A stretch of 64,000 bases of DNA from Flavobacterium anhuiense (GTDB lineage Bacteria > Bacteroidota > Bacteroidia > Flavobacteriales > Flavobacteriaceae), in contig NZ_JUIV01000007.1 of assembly GCF_004151235.1 (NCBI RefSeq), forward strand, positions 62,001-126,000. Reading direction: 5' to 3'. The notes beneath the pieces were generated by a model, which worked only from the letters and a program-made list of their open reading frames with translations, made no database searches and had not been told where the DNA came from. The translations under genes were made by a program, and so were the position numbers. Positions 18,013 through 26,861 of this stretch are shown in pieces. Every line of letters begins with the position of its first letter. Position 1 is the first letter of the stretch.

Positions 18013-19979
18013 AGTAACTCTAACAAAACTTCCTCAAATCTACTTTTAGGCAAAAACTGATCTTCAAGTGCTTTTGTGAACGGAATTGGAGAATCTAAAC
18101 TCGCTACGCGTTTTACAGGAGCATCTAGATATTCGAAGCAATTTTCCATAATTAAAGCTGAAATATCACTTGCGATTCCGCCAAACATGGTGTCTTCTTG
18201 GTAGATTATGGCTCTTCCTGTTTTTTTAACCGAAGCAAAAATAGTTTCGGTATCTAAAGGCTGTAAAGTTCTTAAGTCAATTAAATCAGCATCAATTTCT
18301 GAATGTTGCGCTAAAGTGTCTAAAGCCCAATGAACAGTAGCTCCAAAAGCAATAATCGTTACCGATTTCCCTTCTTTTACCAAAGCCGCTTTACCTAAAG
18401 GAATGGTATAATAATCTTTAGGAACATCTTGATAAATACTGCGGTATAATAATTTATGTTCGAAGAATAAAACAGGATTTGGGTCGTTAATTGCTGTGTT
18501 CAAAAGTCCTTTTGCATCATAAGGAAATGCTGGATAAACTACCTTTAAACCTGGAGTTTTAGTAAACCAAGCCTCATTGGTTTGAGAGTGAAATGGCCCC
18601 GCCTGAGTTCCTCCGCCGCAAGGCATACGAACGACAACATCGGCTTTTTCGCCCCAACGATAATGAGATTTAGCCAAAAGATTCACAATCGGATTAAATC
18701 CTGAAGAAACAAAATCTGCAAATTGCATTTCTATAATCGCTTTATAACCGTTTATAGAAAGTCCCATTCCTGTTGAAATTACAGCGCTTTCGCATATTGG
18801 CGTATTGCGTACTCTCTCTTTTCCAAAAGCATCAACAAAACCTTCTGTAATTTTAAAAGCTCCGCCATATTCAGCAATATCTTGCCCCATAATTACAAGG
18901 TTTTTATGGCGCCACATAGATTGTTCTAAACTATTTCTGATAGCATCTATAAACCGAATATTCTCTGATTCTGAATTATGGCTATATTCCTCATATTGAA
19001 ATTCTTCATAGACATCATCTAATTCTCCACTATAAGTTGGTTCAATCTCAGATTCAGCATTTGCTATTGCCCAATTTTCATCAATTTCCTGTTTGATTTC
19101 GGCATGAAATTGTTCGTCTAATTCAGCGGTAAGAATTCCGCTTTCGGTCAAATATTTTCTGTAATTCGCAACAGGATCTCTCAGTTCCCATTGATCCATT
19201 AAATCCTGAGGAACGTATTTTGTACCACTCGCCTCTTCGTGCCCGCGCATTCTGAAGGTTTTAAACTCCAATAAAATCGGACGCGGATCTTCCTGCATTT
19301 CTTTCTTTAGTTGAGACAGTTTATTATAAATTTCTACAATATTATTTCCGTCAATAATCCAGCTCTCAATTCCGTAGCCAATTCCTTTATCGGCAAGATT
19401 TTCACAAGCATATTGTTCGTTGGTTGGCGTTGAAAGTCCGTAACCATTATTTTCAATAACAAACATTACAGGCAGTTTCCAAACGGCTGCAATATTTAGC
19501 GCTTCGTGAAAATCGCCTTCACTTGTTGCGCCTTCACCTGTAAAAACAGCGGTAATTTTTTTATTGTCTTGAAGTTTATTTGCAAGAGCGATTCCGTCAG
19601 CAATTCCTAACTGCGGACCCAAATGCGAAATCATTCCTATAATATTGTATTCTTGCGTACCGAAGTGAAAACTTCTATCACGGCCTTTGGTAAAACCGTT
19701 TGCTTTTCCTTGCCATTGCGAGAATAAGCGATGAAGCGGAATTTCTCTAGTAGTGAAAACACCAAGATTTCGGTGCATTGGAAGTACGTATTCAGATGAA
19801 TCTAAAACTGCGGTTACACCAACGGCAATAGCTTCTTGTCCTATTCCAGAAAACCATTTAGATACTTTTCCTTGTCGAATCAAGATGAGCATCTTTTCTT
19901 CGATCAGTCGGGGTTTTAATATTTTTTTGTATAAATCTAATAATTGCGCGTCAGTCAGGTTTTGGCGGTAAAAGATCAT
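18003..19979 (-). CDS. 2-oxoacid dehydrogenase E1, fused alpha and beta subunits
   Basis: 658 residues from the ATG at 19979; a TTG 36 bases upstream would add an unlikely leader. The alpha half (about 1-320) has the thiamine diphosphate motif GEGATSEGD...N from 148 to 178. The beta half (about 340-658) has M-G-Q-D-I-A-E-Y-G-G-A-F-K-I-T and the transketolase C-terminal domain. In most bacteria these are two proteins; the fusion is usual in Bacteroidota. The closest group is branched-chain 2-oxoacid dehydrogenase (valine, leucine, isoleucine breakdown), though pyruvate cannot be excluded. E2 and E3 genes are not in the window. TATATTTG at 20004-20011 fits a -7 box. Confidence 0.93.
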   Translation of the reverse strand: MIFYRQNLTDAQLLDLYKKILKPRLIEEKMLILIRQGKVSKWFSGIGQEAIAVGVTAVLDSSEYVLPMHRNLGVFTTREIPLHRLFSQWQGKANGFTKGRDRSFHFGTQEYNIIGMISHLGPQLGIADGIALANKLQDNKKITAVFTGEGATSEGDFHEALNIAAVWKLPVMFVIENNGYGLSTPTNEQYACENLADKGIGYGIESWIIDGNNIVEIYNKLSQLKKEMQEDPRPILLEFKTFRMRGHEEASGTKYVPQDLMDQWELRDPVANYRKYLTESGILTAELDEQFHAEIKQEIDENWAIANAESEIEPTYSGELDDVYEEFQYEEYSHNSESENIRFIDAIRNSLEQSMWRHKNLVIMGQDIAEYGGAFKITEGFVDAFGKERVRNTPICESAVISTGMGLSINGYKAIIEMQFADFVSSGFNPIVNLLAKSHYRWGEKADVVVRMPCGGGTQAGPFHSQTNEAWFTKTPGLKVVYPAFPYDAKGLLNTAINDPNPVLFFEHKLLYRSIYQDVPKDYYTIPLGKAALVKEGKSVTIIAFGATVHWALDTLAQHSEIDADLIDLRTLQPLDTETIFASVKKTGRAIIYQEDTMFGGIASDISALIMENCFEYLDAPVKRVASLDSPIPFTKALEDQFLPKSRFEEVLLELLRY

Positions 19980-20106
19980 GTAATTTTTTATTTTTAGGTG
20001 TTTCAAATATAACAAATTGTTGCTGTTTTATTAGAATCTAAAATAAAATTTAACTATAAACCTGCTTTTAATGCCTGAGCTTAAGATTATTTTCTAAAAT
20101 ATTATC

Positions 20107-20114
20107 TACCTTTG
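20107..20114 (+). promoter_or_regulatory. -7 box TACCTTTG upstream of the dioxygenase gene
   Basis: Exact match to TAnnTTTG 54 bases before the ATG. No TTG at 19 bases upstream, so only half the promoter is supported. Confidence 0.4.
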
Positions 20115-20120
20115 TTAGCG

Positions 20121-20149
20121 AAAGGTGCTTATGACACCTTTTTTCTTTT
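20121..20149 (+). promoter_or_regulatory. Terminator-like hairpin in the dioxygenase 5' leader
   Basis: AAAGGTG-CTTATGA-CACCTTT followed by TTTTCTTTT, between a candidate -7 box and the start codon at 20168. It could act as an attenuator. Confidence 0.45.
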
Positions 20150-20167
20150 AAAATAAAAATGTAAAGT

Positions 20168-21118
20168 ATGCAAAACATTCCTAGTGTAGACTTACGTGAT
20201 TTCCTTTCGGACGACCCGAAACGTAAACAAAAATTTGTAAATGAAATCGGCAGTGCATTTGAAAACATTGGCTTCGTAGCCTTAAAAGGTCATTTTCTTG
20301 ATGACCAATTGGTAAACGAACTTTATGGCGAAATTAGAAACTTCTTCGCCTTGCCAATAGAAACTAAGCATAAATATGAAATTCTTGGAATCGGCGGACA
20401 AAGAGGTTATGTTTCTTTTGGAAAAGAACATGCTAAAGGACGCAAAGAAGGAGATTTAAAAGAATTTTGGCATTTTGGTCAATACGTTGACAAAGATTCA
20501 AAATGGGCTTCTGAATACCCAGACAATGTTGAAGTTACCGAATTACCACGTTTTAATGCGGTTGGTAAAGAGGCATACCAAAAATTGGAAAAAACGGGTG
20601 TTTATGTTTTAAGAGCTTTGGCTTTACATTTAGGTTTAGATGAGTTTTATTTTGATAATTATGCAAAAGAAGGAAACTCAATTTTAAGACCAATCCACTA
20701 TCCTCCAATTACTTCTGAGCCAGAAAACGCCATTCGTGCGGCGGCTCACGGTGACATCAACTTAATCACATTGTTGATGGGAGCTCAAGGAAAAGGATTA
20801 CAGGTTCAAAACCACAACGGCGATTGGATTGATGCTATTGCTGAAGATGACGAATTGGTAATCAATGTTGGAGATATGTTGTCTAGACACACCAACAATA
20901 AACTAAAATCTACAATTCACCAAGTGGTAAATCCGCCAAGAGAATTGTGGGGAACTTCACGTTATTCAATTCCGTTTTTCATGCACCCAGTAAGTGATAT
21001 GCGTTTAGATTGCCTTGAAAATTGCATTGATGAAGAAAACCCAAAGAAATACGAAGATATTACAGCTGGAGAGTTCTTATACGAACGTTTAGTAGAATTA
21101 GGCTTAATCAAAAAATAA
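20168..21118 (+). CDS. 2-oxoglutarate/Fe(II) dioxygenase, isopenicillin-N-synthase-like
   Basis: 316 residues with an N-terminal DIOX_N domain and a C-terminal 2OG-Fe(II) oxygenase domain. Iron ligands are H194, D196 (A-A-H-G-D-I) and H251 (S-T-I-H-Q-V); the co-substrate-binding R265-x-S267 is present. Because R-x-S is present a true 2OG dioxygenase is more likely than an IPNS. The physiological substrate is unknown. It is highly conserved in Flavobacteria and seems monocistronic, with a terminator-like palindrome after it. Confidence 0.9.
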   Translation: MQNIPSVDLRDFLSDDPKRKQKFVNEIGSAFENIGFVALKGHFLDDQLVNELYGEIRNFFALPIETKHKYEILGIGGQRGYVSFGKEHAKGRKEGDLKEFWHFGQYVDKDSKWASEYPDNVEVTELPRFNAVGKEAYQKLEKTGVYVLRALALHLGLDEFYFDNYAKEGNSILRPIHYPPITSEPENAIRAAAHGDINLITLLMGAQGKGLQVQNHNGDWIDAIAEDDELVINVGDMLSRHTNNKLKSTIHQVVNPPRELWGTSRYSIPFFMHPVSDMRLDCLENCIDEENPKKYEDITAGEFLYERLVELGLIKK

Positions 21119-21143
21119 GCTTAAATATTTTCTAGATATAAAA

Positions 21144-21181
21144 ATTCCAAATTCCAAGTTTTTCTTGGGGTTTGGAATTTA
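21144..21181 (+). terminator. Terminator after the dioxygenase gene
   Basis: ATTCCAAATTCCAAG / CTTGGGGTTTGGAAT imperfect stem with a T-rich loop, followed by TTAATTTTT. Confidence 0.55.
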
Positions 21182-21231
21182 ATTTTTAGATATCTTTATG
21201 CTTGAAAATTTATTTTTAGAATAAAAAAAAT

Positions 21232-21564
21232 ATGGACTTAAAAGATCAATTAAAGAATCTATTTCCAGATCATGTTGAATCAAATGAGCCTGAACAAGTT
21301 GAAGAACAAGAACACGTTCTTTATGTTCAGAAAGAACCTATGATTTGTAAATTTGAAAAAAGAAAAGGAAAACCAACTACTATTATTGAAGGTTATGAAG
21401 GCTCTGATGAAGATTTTAAAATCTTAGCCAAAGAAATCAAAACCAAATTAAGCGTTGGCGGAACTTTTAAAGACGATTCGATTATAATTCAAGGCGATTA
21501 CCGAGATAAAATAATGGCAATCTTAAAAGAAAAAGGATTTAAAACCAAACGTGTCGGAGGCTAA
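21232..21564 (+). CDS. SUI1/eIF1-family translation factor (YciH-like)
   Basis: 110 residues. The C-terminal 75 form the SUI1 domain: a basic strand start (K-F-E-K-R-K-G-K-P-T-T-I-I-E-G), then L-A-K-E-I-K-T-K-L-S-V-G-G-T and I-I-I-Q-G-D-Y-R-D-K-I, the family signature. The acidic N-terminal 35 residues are linker-like. Bacterial YciH can influence start-codon fidelity; its role in Bacteroidota is not established. Transcribed alone. Confidence 0.93.
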   Translation: MDLKDQLKNLFPDHVESNEPEQVEEQEHVLYVQKEPMICKFEKRKGKPTTIIEGYEGSDEDFKILAKEIKTKLSVGGTFKDDSIIIQGDYRDKIMAILKEKGFKTKRVGG

Positions 21565-21683
21565 AAAGTTTCAGGTTTTAGGTTTAAAGTTTCAAGTTGT
21601 CCAAATAACTTGAAACATGAAACTTGAAACAAAAAAAAAACTTAGAACCTCAGTATCTCAGAACCTTAGCAACTTAAAAAGAA

Positions 21684-22556
21684 ATGATACAATCATCAGA
21701 ATTAATACTTAATCCAGACGGAAGCGTTTACCACTTAAACCTTCGTCCTGAACATATAGCACACGACATTATTTTTGTTGGCGACCAAAACAGAGTAGAA
21801 AAAATCACTCAATTTTTCGATTCAATCGAATATTCAGCTCAAAAAAGAGAATTTAAAACCCAAACCGGTATCTATAAAGGAAAAAGAATTTCTGTGGTTT
21901 CTACAGGAATTGGGCCTGATAATATTGATATTGTGTTAAACGAATTAGATGCTTTAGTAAACATTGATTTGAAAACGCGTCAGCCAAAAGAAAAATTAAC
22001 TTCTTTGAATATTATCAGAATTGGAACTTCAGGTTCTCTGCAAGAAGATATTCCAGTGGATAGTTTTGTAATGTCGAAATTTGGTTTGGGGTTAGACAAT
22101 ATGCTTCGCTCCTACTTAATCGACGATGTTTCTATTACAGAAATGGAAGATGCATTTGTAAAACATACCAATTGGGATCCCAAAAAAGGAAAACCTTATG
22201 TTACCCAGTGTTCAGAAAAATTAGAACAATTAATTGAATCAGATCGAATTTTTAAAGGAATTACAGCAACTGCTGGAGGATTCTACGGGCCGCAAGGAAG
22301 AGTTTTGCGTCTGAATATTCAAGATGAGGAATTAAATAACAAAATGGATAATTTTAGTTTTAACGAAACTAAAATCACTAATTTAGAAATGGAAACAGCA
22401 GCAATCTATGGACTTTCTGCCCTTTTAGGCCACAATGCTTTATCGTTGAACGCTATTATTGCTAATCGTGCTTCTGGAACTTTCAGTGCAGATCCGTACA
22501 AAGCTGTTGACGAATTGATTGCTTATACATTGAATAAATTAGCAATAAACAAATGA
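21684..22556 (+). CDS. Nucleoside phosphorylase (uridine phosphorylase-like)
   Basis: 290 residues of the PNP/UDP family. Visible motifs: V-G-D-Q-N-R-V (phosphate-binding loop), V-S-T-G-I-G-P-D-N, I-R-I-G-T-S-G-S-L-Q, and N-L-E-M-E-T-A-A-I-Y-G that holds the nucleoside ribose. It splits a nucleoside with phosphate to base and ribose-1-phosphate for salvage. Specificity for uridine is likely from overall form but not proven. It leads a run of same-strand genes; its TGA overlaps the next ATG by 4 bases. Confidence 0.92.
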   Translation: MIQSSELILNPDGSVYHLNLRPEHIAHDIIFVGDQNRVEKITQFFDSIEYSAQKREFKTQTGIYKGKRISVVSTGIGPDNIDIVLNELDALVNIDLKTRQPKEKLTSLNIIRIGTSGSLQEDIPVDSFVMSKFGLGLDNMLRSYLIDDVSITEMEDAFVKHTNWDPKKGKPYVTQCSEKLEQLIESDRIFKGITATAGGFYGPQGRVLRLNIQDEELNNKMDNFSFNETKITNLEMETAAIYGLSALLGHNALSLNAIIANRASGTFSADPYKAVDELIAYTLNKLAINK

Positions 22557-22804
22557 TGATTGGTCATATCATAATGGAACCTGTAAAACGCTTTACATTA
22601 GGTATTGGTGGTTTATCCAGATGGTTATTTTTTCGATTTTTAAATGCAGCCATTGAAGAAAAGTATCCTAAAGATTTAGAATATTATTTAGATCAAAGAA
22701 ATAAAATTATAGATAAAAATGGTTTTACAACAGCCGAAAAAAATGGATTTGTTGGAATGTTTTTCTGGATATTATTTATAATTTTTATAGGAAAAATTGA
22801 GTAA
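22553..22804 (+). CDS. Small membrane-associated protein of unknown function
   Basis: 83 residues. The C-terminal 20 (G-M-F-F-W-I-L-F-I-I-F-I-G) form a single membrane helix; the rest is amphipathic and basic. Start codon overlaps the phosphorylase stop (ATGA), which supports it being translated. Other in-frame ATGs at 22556 and 22574 are possible. No family recognised. Confidence 0.7.
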   Translation: MMIGHIIMEPVKRFTLGIGGLSRWLFFRFLNAAIEEKYPKDLEYYLDQRNKIIDKNGFTTAEKNGFVGMFFWILFIIFIGKIE

Positions 22805-22821
22805 GAAATTTAATAAAATAT

Positions 22822-23262
22822 ATGCAAAACGCTATTCTTAAATTTGAAGAATTATTGAAGGAAAATGTGAATTATATTCCGACAATAAACAATGAAATTT
22901 TAGAAGTAAAAAATCCTGGAAAATGGTCTAAAAAAGAGATTTTAGGGCATTTGGTAGATTCTGCAATTCATAATCTGGTTCGTTTTACAGAGATCAATTA
23001 TGCAGAAAAACCATATCGCCACAGACCGTATAATCAAATGGATTTAGTAAATTTAAATCAATATCAGAAAATGCATATTCAGGAACTTACGCAGTTGTGG
23101 TTTACCATAAACAAACAGATGGTGAGATTGATGAAATCTGTTGATGAAAAGGCTTTAGATTACAAAATCATTTTGGCCGACGAATCTGAAATAGATTTAA
23201 GGTTTTTAATGACCGATTATGTAGATCATTTAGAACATCATATTAATCAAATAAGAGCATAA
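22822..23262 (+). CDS. DinB-family putative metal-dependent protein
   Basis: 146 residues, four-helix bundle of the DinB_2 type. The metal-binding histidines are seen as G-K-W-S-K-K-E-I-L-G-H-L and H-L-E-H-H-I-N-Q at the C-terminus. Some DinB-fold proteins are thiol transferases; activity here is unknown. Seventeen bases follow the upstream gene and 3 bases precede the VOC gene, so all are probably one transcript. Confidence 0.88.
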   Translation: MQNAILKFEELLKENVNYIPTINNEILEVKNPGKWSKKEILGHLVDSAIHNLVRFTEINYAEKPYRHRPYNQMDLVNLNQYQKMHIQELTQLWFTINKQMVRLMKSVDEKALDYKIILADESEIDLRFLMTDYVDHLEHHINQIRA

Positions 23263-23265
23263 ATT

Positions 23266-23658
23266 ATGTTTTTGAGAGTGGCCAGACATACGAATGATTT
23301 AGAAAAAATTGAAAATTTTTATGTTGATGTACTCGGATTTGAATGCTTAGGCGGATTTGAACATCACAATAATTATGATGGCGTTTTTATCGGAAAACCT
23401 GGCTTAGACTGGCATTTTGAGTTTACTCAATCAGATGTTAAAGCCAAACATACTTTTGATGAAGACGATGTTATGGTCTTATACCCAAAAACTATTACAG
23501 ATTACGATAAATTAGTAAATAAATTAACGCAGCAAAATATTGCAGTTATACCATCGCTGAATCCTTTCTGGAATGAAAACGGAAAAATGATTCAGGATCC
23601 AGATGGTTATAGAATCGTAATATCTCCTTTAAAAGCTGTAATTAGCGAAATTGAATAA
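23266..23658 (+). CDS. VOC superfamily (glyoxalase/bleomycin-resistance fold) protein
   Basis: 130 residues, two beta-alpha-beta-beta-beta units. M-F-L-R-V-A-R-H-T-N-D-L-x-K-I-E-N-F-Y is the usual VOC start, and M-I-Q-D-P-D-G-Y-R-I-V-I is the metal-site strand of the second half. Substrate unknown. The last base of its stop is shared with the start of the next gene (TAATG), indicating coupling. Confidence 0.88.
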   Translation: MFLRVARHTNDLEKIENFYVDVLGFECLGGFEHHNNYDGVFIGKPGLDWHFEFTQSDVKAKHTFDEDDVMVLYPKTITDYDKLVNKLTQQNIAVIPSLNPFWNENGKMIQDPDGYRIVISPLKAVISEIE

Positions 23659-24134
23659 TGAAACAGGAAACTCATAAAAAAATATTATTTAAATACTATA
23701 GTGATTATCTGGACGAAGTCGTGTCTGAAACCATGTGGGCAGAAATTATCGATCTGGAAAAAGGTCTTTTTAAATTGGATAACATTCCGTTTTTCGGTCC
23801 TTTGATCGCTACAGACGACATTTTTTATGCAGAATATGATGAAACGGAAGAACGTTTTATGCATAGAAAAACGATTCAGAATTCTGGAAATTCTATTGTT
23901 CAAGTTGCTGTTTTAGAAAAAGGTTTTGATAAAGAAATTATCAGAGAAAAATTGAAAACAATTAATTGTTTATCTGAGGCATTAAATGAAACCTTTTTTG
24001 CCGTAGAAATAGCCAAAGATGTAGATTATTCCTTGGTGAGAAGCATTTTGAATGAATATGAATCACAAGACATTATAGAATTTGCAGAGCCTTGCCTTTC
24101 AGAAAAACACAGGGCAGATTTATTAAAAAACTAA
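23658..24134 (+). CDS. DUF4265-like protein
   Basis: 158 residues, cytosolic. The pattern E-T-M-W-A-E, then L-D-N-I-P-F-F-G-P-L-I-A and the D-x-x-x-A-E-Y-D strand fits DUF4265, a family of unknown function found singly in many bacteria. Last gene of the 21684-24134 run, whose other members are nucleoside phosphorylase, a small membrane protein, DinB and VOC proteins. Confidence 0.7.
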   Translation: MKQETHKKILFKYYSDYLDEVVSETMWAEIIDLEKGLFKLDNIPFFGPLIATDDIFYAEYDETEERFMHRKTIQNSGNSIVQVAVLEKGFDKEIIREKLKTINCLSEALNETFFAVEIAKDVDYSLVRSILNEYESQDIIEFAEPCLSEKHRADLLKN

Positions 24135-24144
24135 AATTTAACTT

Positions 24145-24278
24145 AACACATAGAAACATAGATTTTATTTGAATCTGTTTAAGAGTACAGAAAAGCAAGC
24201 TTTAACACATAGCTATGTTTACTGAAATTAGTGAAACGTCTTTTTTTAAAAGTTTTAAAAACTATGTTTCTATGTGTT
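24145..24278. repeat. Inverted-repeat element AACACATAGAAACATAG
   Basis: A perfect 17-bp inverted repeat at 24145-24161 and 24262-24278 encloses 134 bases, with an internal AACACATAGCTATGTTT palindrome near 24203-24219. It fills most of the 235-base gap between two same-strand genes. Confidence 0.85.
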
Positions 24279-24369
24279 GAAATAACTTTGTAAAACAAAT
24301 AAACTAACCAAATTTAACCATAAGATTACGCATACGCATACCAAGCAACTTAACTTAAACTTAAAATAA

Positions 24370-25221
24370 ATGAAAACTGTCAAAATTGCGGGTGTTCCGG
24401 AACACTTCAATTTGCCATGGCATCTATGCATTGAAAATGGCGAATTTGAAGAAGAGAACATCGATTTACAATGGACAAATGTTCCCGAAGGAACCGGGAA
24501 GATGTGTCAAATGCTTCGTGACGGAGAAACAGATTTGGCTGTTATTCTAACCGAAGGAATTCTTAAAGATATTGCGGCCGGAAATCCGAGCAAAATTGTT
24601 CAGGTTTATGTCCAATCTCCCTTAATTTGGGGAATTCACGTGGATGCAAAATCAGATTTTCAAACGCTGAAAGATCTTAAGAATAAAAAAGCAGCGATTT
24701 CAAGAATCGGTTCGGGATCACAATTAATGGCTTATGTAAATGCAAATGAACAAGGCTGGGAAATGGATGATCTTGAATTTGAAATTGTAAATACAATTGA
24801 TGGCGCTGTAGATGCTCTGACCAATAAAAAAGCAGATTATTTTATGTGGGAACGTTTTATGACGAAACCGCTTGTAGATAAAGGTGTTTTCAGACGCATT
24901 GACGACTGCCCTACTCCTTGGCCTTCATTTATCATTGTAGTACGTGATGAATTTTTAAAAAAGAATGCTAAAACAGTAGAAACGATCCTTAAAATAATAA
25001 ACAAAACAACAGTCGATTTTAAAGAAATCCCGGATATAGACAAAAAGTTATCCAAACTGTTCAATCAAAAAGCAGAAGATATAAAAGAATGGCTGAAATT
25101 GACTCAATGGTCACAGAAAAATTTGACAGAAAAATCTTTTAATAAAATTCAAAATCAATTATTTGATCTGGGAATTATTGATAAAAAAAGTATTTTTGTA
25201 GAAACAGTAAAAGCATTGTAA
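24370..25221 (+). CDS. Periplasmic-binding-protein-like (NMT1/THI5-like) cytosolic protein
   Basis: 283 residues with the type II periplasmic binding fold: K-I-A-G-V-P-E-H-F-N-L-P-W at the start, G-E-T-D-L-A-V-I-L-T-E-G-I for the first lobe and K-K-A-D-Y-F-M-W-E-R-F for the second. There is no signal peptide or lipobox, and no ABC permease or ATPase gene adjoins, so it is not an ordinary transporter part. It could be a THI5/NMT1-like enzyme or a cytosolic ligand sensor. Eleven to twenty bases before the next gene imply an operon. Confidence 0.75.
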   Translation: MKTVKIAGVPEHFNLPWHLCIENGEFEEENIDLQWTNVPEGTGKMCQMLRDGETDLAVILTEGILKDIAAGNPSKIVQVYVQSPLIWGIHVDAKSDFQTLKDLKNKKAAISRIGSGSQLMAYVNANEQGWEMDDLEFEIVNTIDGAVDALTNKKADYFMWERFMTKPLVDKGVFRRIDDCPTPWPSFIIVVRDEFLKKNAKTVETILKIINKTTVDFKEIPDIDKKLSKLFNQKAEDIKEWLKLTQWSQKNLTEKSFNKIQNQLFDLGIIDKKSIFVETVKAL

Positions 25222-25240
25222 ATACTGCTTTTTGATTCGT

Positions 25241-26173
25241 ATGATGAAATTCCCTAAAATTGACTTACCGCAATTAAAATCCAAACTACAGGTGAAATCG
25301 CCGTGGGACAGGATTATTATTTCGATTTTAAGTCTTTTAATTACAATTCCGATTTTCATCATACTGCATCAAAATTTGATCGATCTGGAATGGGCATTCA
25401 ATCTAGATCGAATATTCATTTTTATTTTTGTTTTTGCGGCAATATTTTTTCTTCTGATGTATCTCAGAACAATTATTATTCTGTGTGTTGCAGTTTATTT
25501 ATTAATTCTGTTTTATGGATCTGTAATTGGAAATTATGGTTTTAACGAAATCTCAGAAGATTATAATTCTATGATTTATACCATGTCTGATAATCCATAT
25601 CCGCAGGATATTATTGTGGCAAAACTGCTTCCGTTTCCAAATAAAACAAAAATTATCAATGCTATAGAATACCAGAATCCGAAAGTGCGAAATTTTGCTA
25701 TTATGGCAACTTCAAAGCATTTTAAAGGCATTAGAGGGTATTCAGATTATCGTACTATAATTCAATGTTTTGCTGTTTTTAAAGAAATAAATAGCAGATG
25801 GAATTATGTAAACGATCCAAAAGACGGTGATTATATTGCAACCGCCAGCGAATCTTTAGAATATTTTTCTGGCGATTGCGATGATCACTCTATTTTGATG
25901 GCGGCAGCTGTGCGCTCTATTGGCGGAACTCCGCGCCTTATTCACACCAAAGGGCATATTTATCCTGAAATATTAATTGGTTCAATGATTGATTTAGAAA
26001 AAGTCAATTACTTGATTAAAAACGTGCTTTTTGTAAAAGAAAGCTACGGCAAAAAACTGCATTATCATATAGACGAACGCGGTCAAGTCTGGATGAATCT
26101 TGATTATACCGCAACCTATCCTGGAGGTCCATTTATGTACGAAGAAATTTTGGGAGCTTTAACCTTAAATTAG
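25241..26173 (+). CDS. Membrane protein with transglutaminase-like domain
   Basis: 310 residues from ATG 25241 (an upstream TTG at 25232 is possible). Two or three N-terminal membrane helices between about 25 and 95 are followed by a soluble domain. The catalytic triad of the transglutaminase/cysteine-protease fold is visible: C213 in G-D-C-D-D-H, H239 in K-G-H-I-Y-P and the Asp of N-L-D-Y-T. Function unknown; bacterial members often act on proteins or peptidoglycan at the membrane. Co-transcribed with the binding-protein-like gene. Confidence 0.82.
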   Translation: MMKFPKIDLPQLKSKLQVKSPWDRIIISILSLLITIPIFIILHQNLIDLEWAFNLDRIFIFIFVFAAIFFLLMYLRTIIILCVAVYLLILFYGSVIGNYGFNEISEDYNSMIYTMSDNPYPQDIIVAKLLPFPNKTKIINAIEYQNPKVRNFAIMATSKHFKGIRGYSDYRTIIQCFAVFKEINSRWNYVNDPKDGDYIATASESLEYFSGDCDDHSILMAAAVRSIGGTPRLIHTKGHIYPEILIGSMIDLEKVNYLIKNVLFVKESYGKKLHYHIDERGQVWMNLDYTATYPGGPFMYEEILGALTLN

Positions 26174-26389
26174 CACTCCTCAAAAAGCCAATCAGACTAA
26201 TTTTGACTTTTGCTAGAGCTGTTTTATAAACAGCTGGTTATCAGTAAAAGTGCCGAAAACAGAGACTTTCAGTATTAAAAGCAATTCAATTTTAGAAGTA
26301 AAAAAAATCTTTATAAATATTTGATTTCGAATATTTTAATGTCATTTTTTTTTGTAACTTTTTCCTGTTTAACTTTTAATCACAAAATC

Positions 26390-26761
26390 ATGAAAAACTC
26401 TAAATTATTTACCCTCGTAATTGCCATTGCTGTCGTCGTATTAATTGTTTCATGCCATCTTAAAAGAGACAAGCTTGTGAATTCATGGAAAGTTACCGGT
26501 GTAGAAGCAAAAGAACCTGTTTCTGATTCTATAAAAAACGCGATTTTAACCAATGGAATGCTTACTTTCACAGAAGATGGGCATGTAACAGGATACTTGC
26601 TTCGTGAAATCACAGACGGAACTTACGCATTAACGCAAAAAGGTAAAAAACTGGTTATAAAAGACGAAGTTGGAACTCCTTATGTTTGTGAAAGTACTAT
26701 AACAGAAGATAAACTGGTTTTAGATCTCAAAGAAGCCAAACTAACATTTGATAAAATTTAA
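26390..26761 (+). CDS. Small lipoprotein, lipocalin-like
   Basis: 123 residues from the ATG at 26390 (an open frame upstream adds a second hydrophobic stretch and is unlikely). The signal peptide MKNSKLFTLVIAIAVVVLIVSC ends in a lipobox with Cys22. The mature domain starts L-V-N-S-W-K-V-T and has eight short strands, as in lipocalin-like domain proteins. No function assigned. Ends in its own terminator. Confidence 0.75.
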   Translation: MKNSKLFTLVIAIAVVVLIVSCHLKRDKLVNSWKVTGVEAKEPVSDSIKNAILTNGMLTFTEDGHVTGYLLREITDGTYALTQKGKKLVIKDEVGTPYVCESTITEDKLVLDLKEAKLTFDKI

Positions 26762-26789
26762 ACGGAGAATTGTCTCCTAATTCAATACA

Positions 26790-26827
26790 AAAAACCATTC
26801 GCTACAATTGTAAAGAATGGTTTTTTG
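26790..26827 (+). terminator. Terminator after the small lipoprotein
   Basis: AAAAACCATTC / GAATGGTTTTTT stem, 14-base loop, then T-run. Confidence 0.8.
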
Positions 26828-26855
26828 ATTTTTAAGGCTAAAATAAATATCTTTG
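26825..26855 (+). promoter_or_regulatory. Promoter of the ABC-F gene
   Basis: TTG at 26825-26827 and TATCTTTG at 26848-26855, 20 bases apart (consensus 19). Predicted start near 26862, giving a leader of about 105 bases. Confidence 0.55.
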
Positions 26856-26861
26856 CACTTC

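Noticed and set aside
24370..25221. ABC-transporter substrate-binding subunit
   Set aside because: No signal peptide or lipobox and no permease or ATPase genes nearby.
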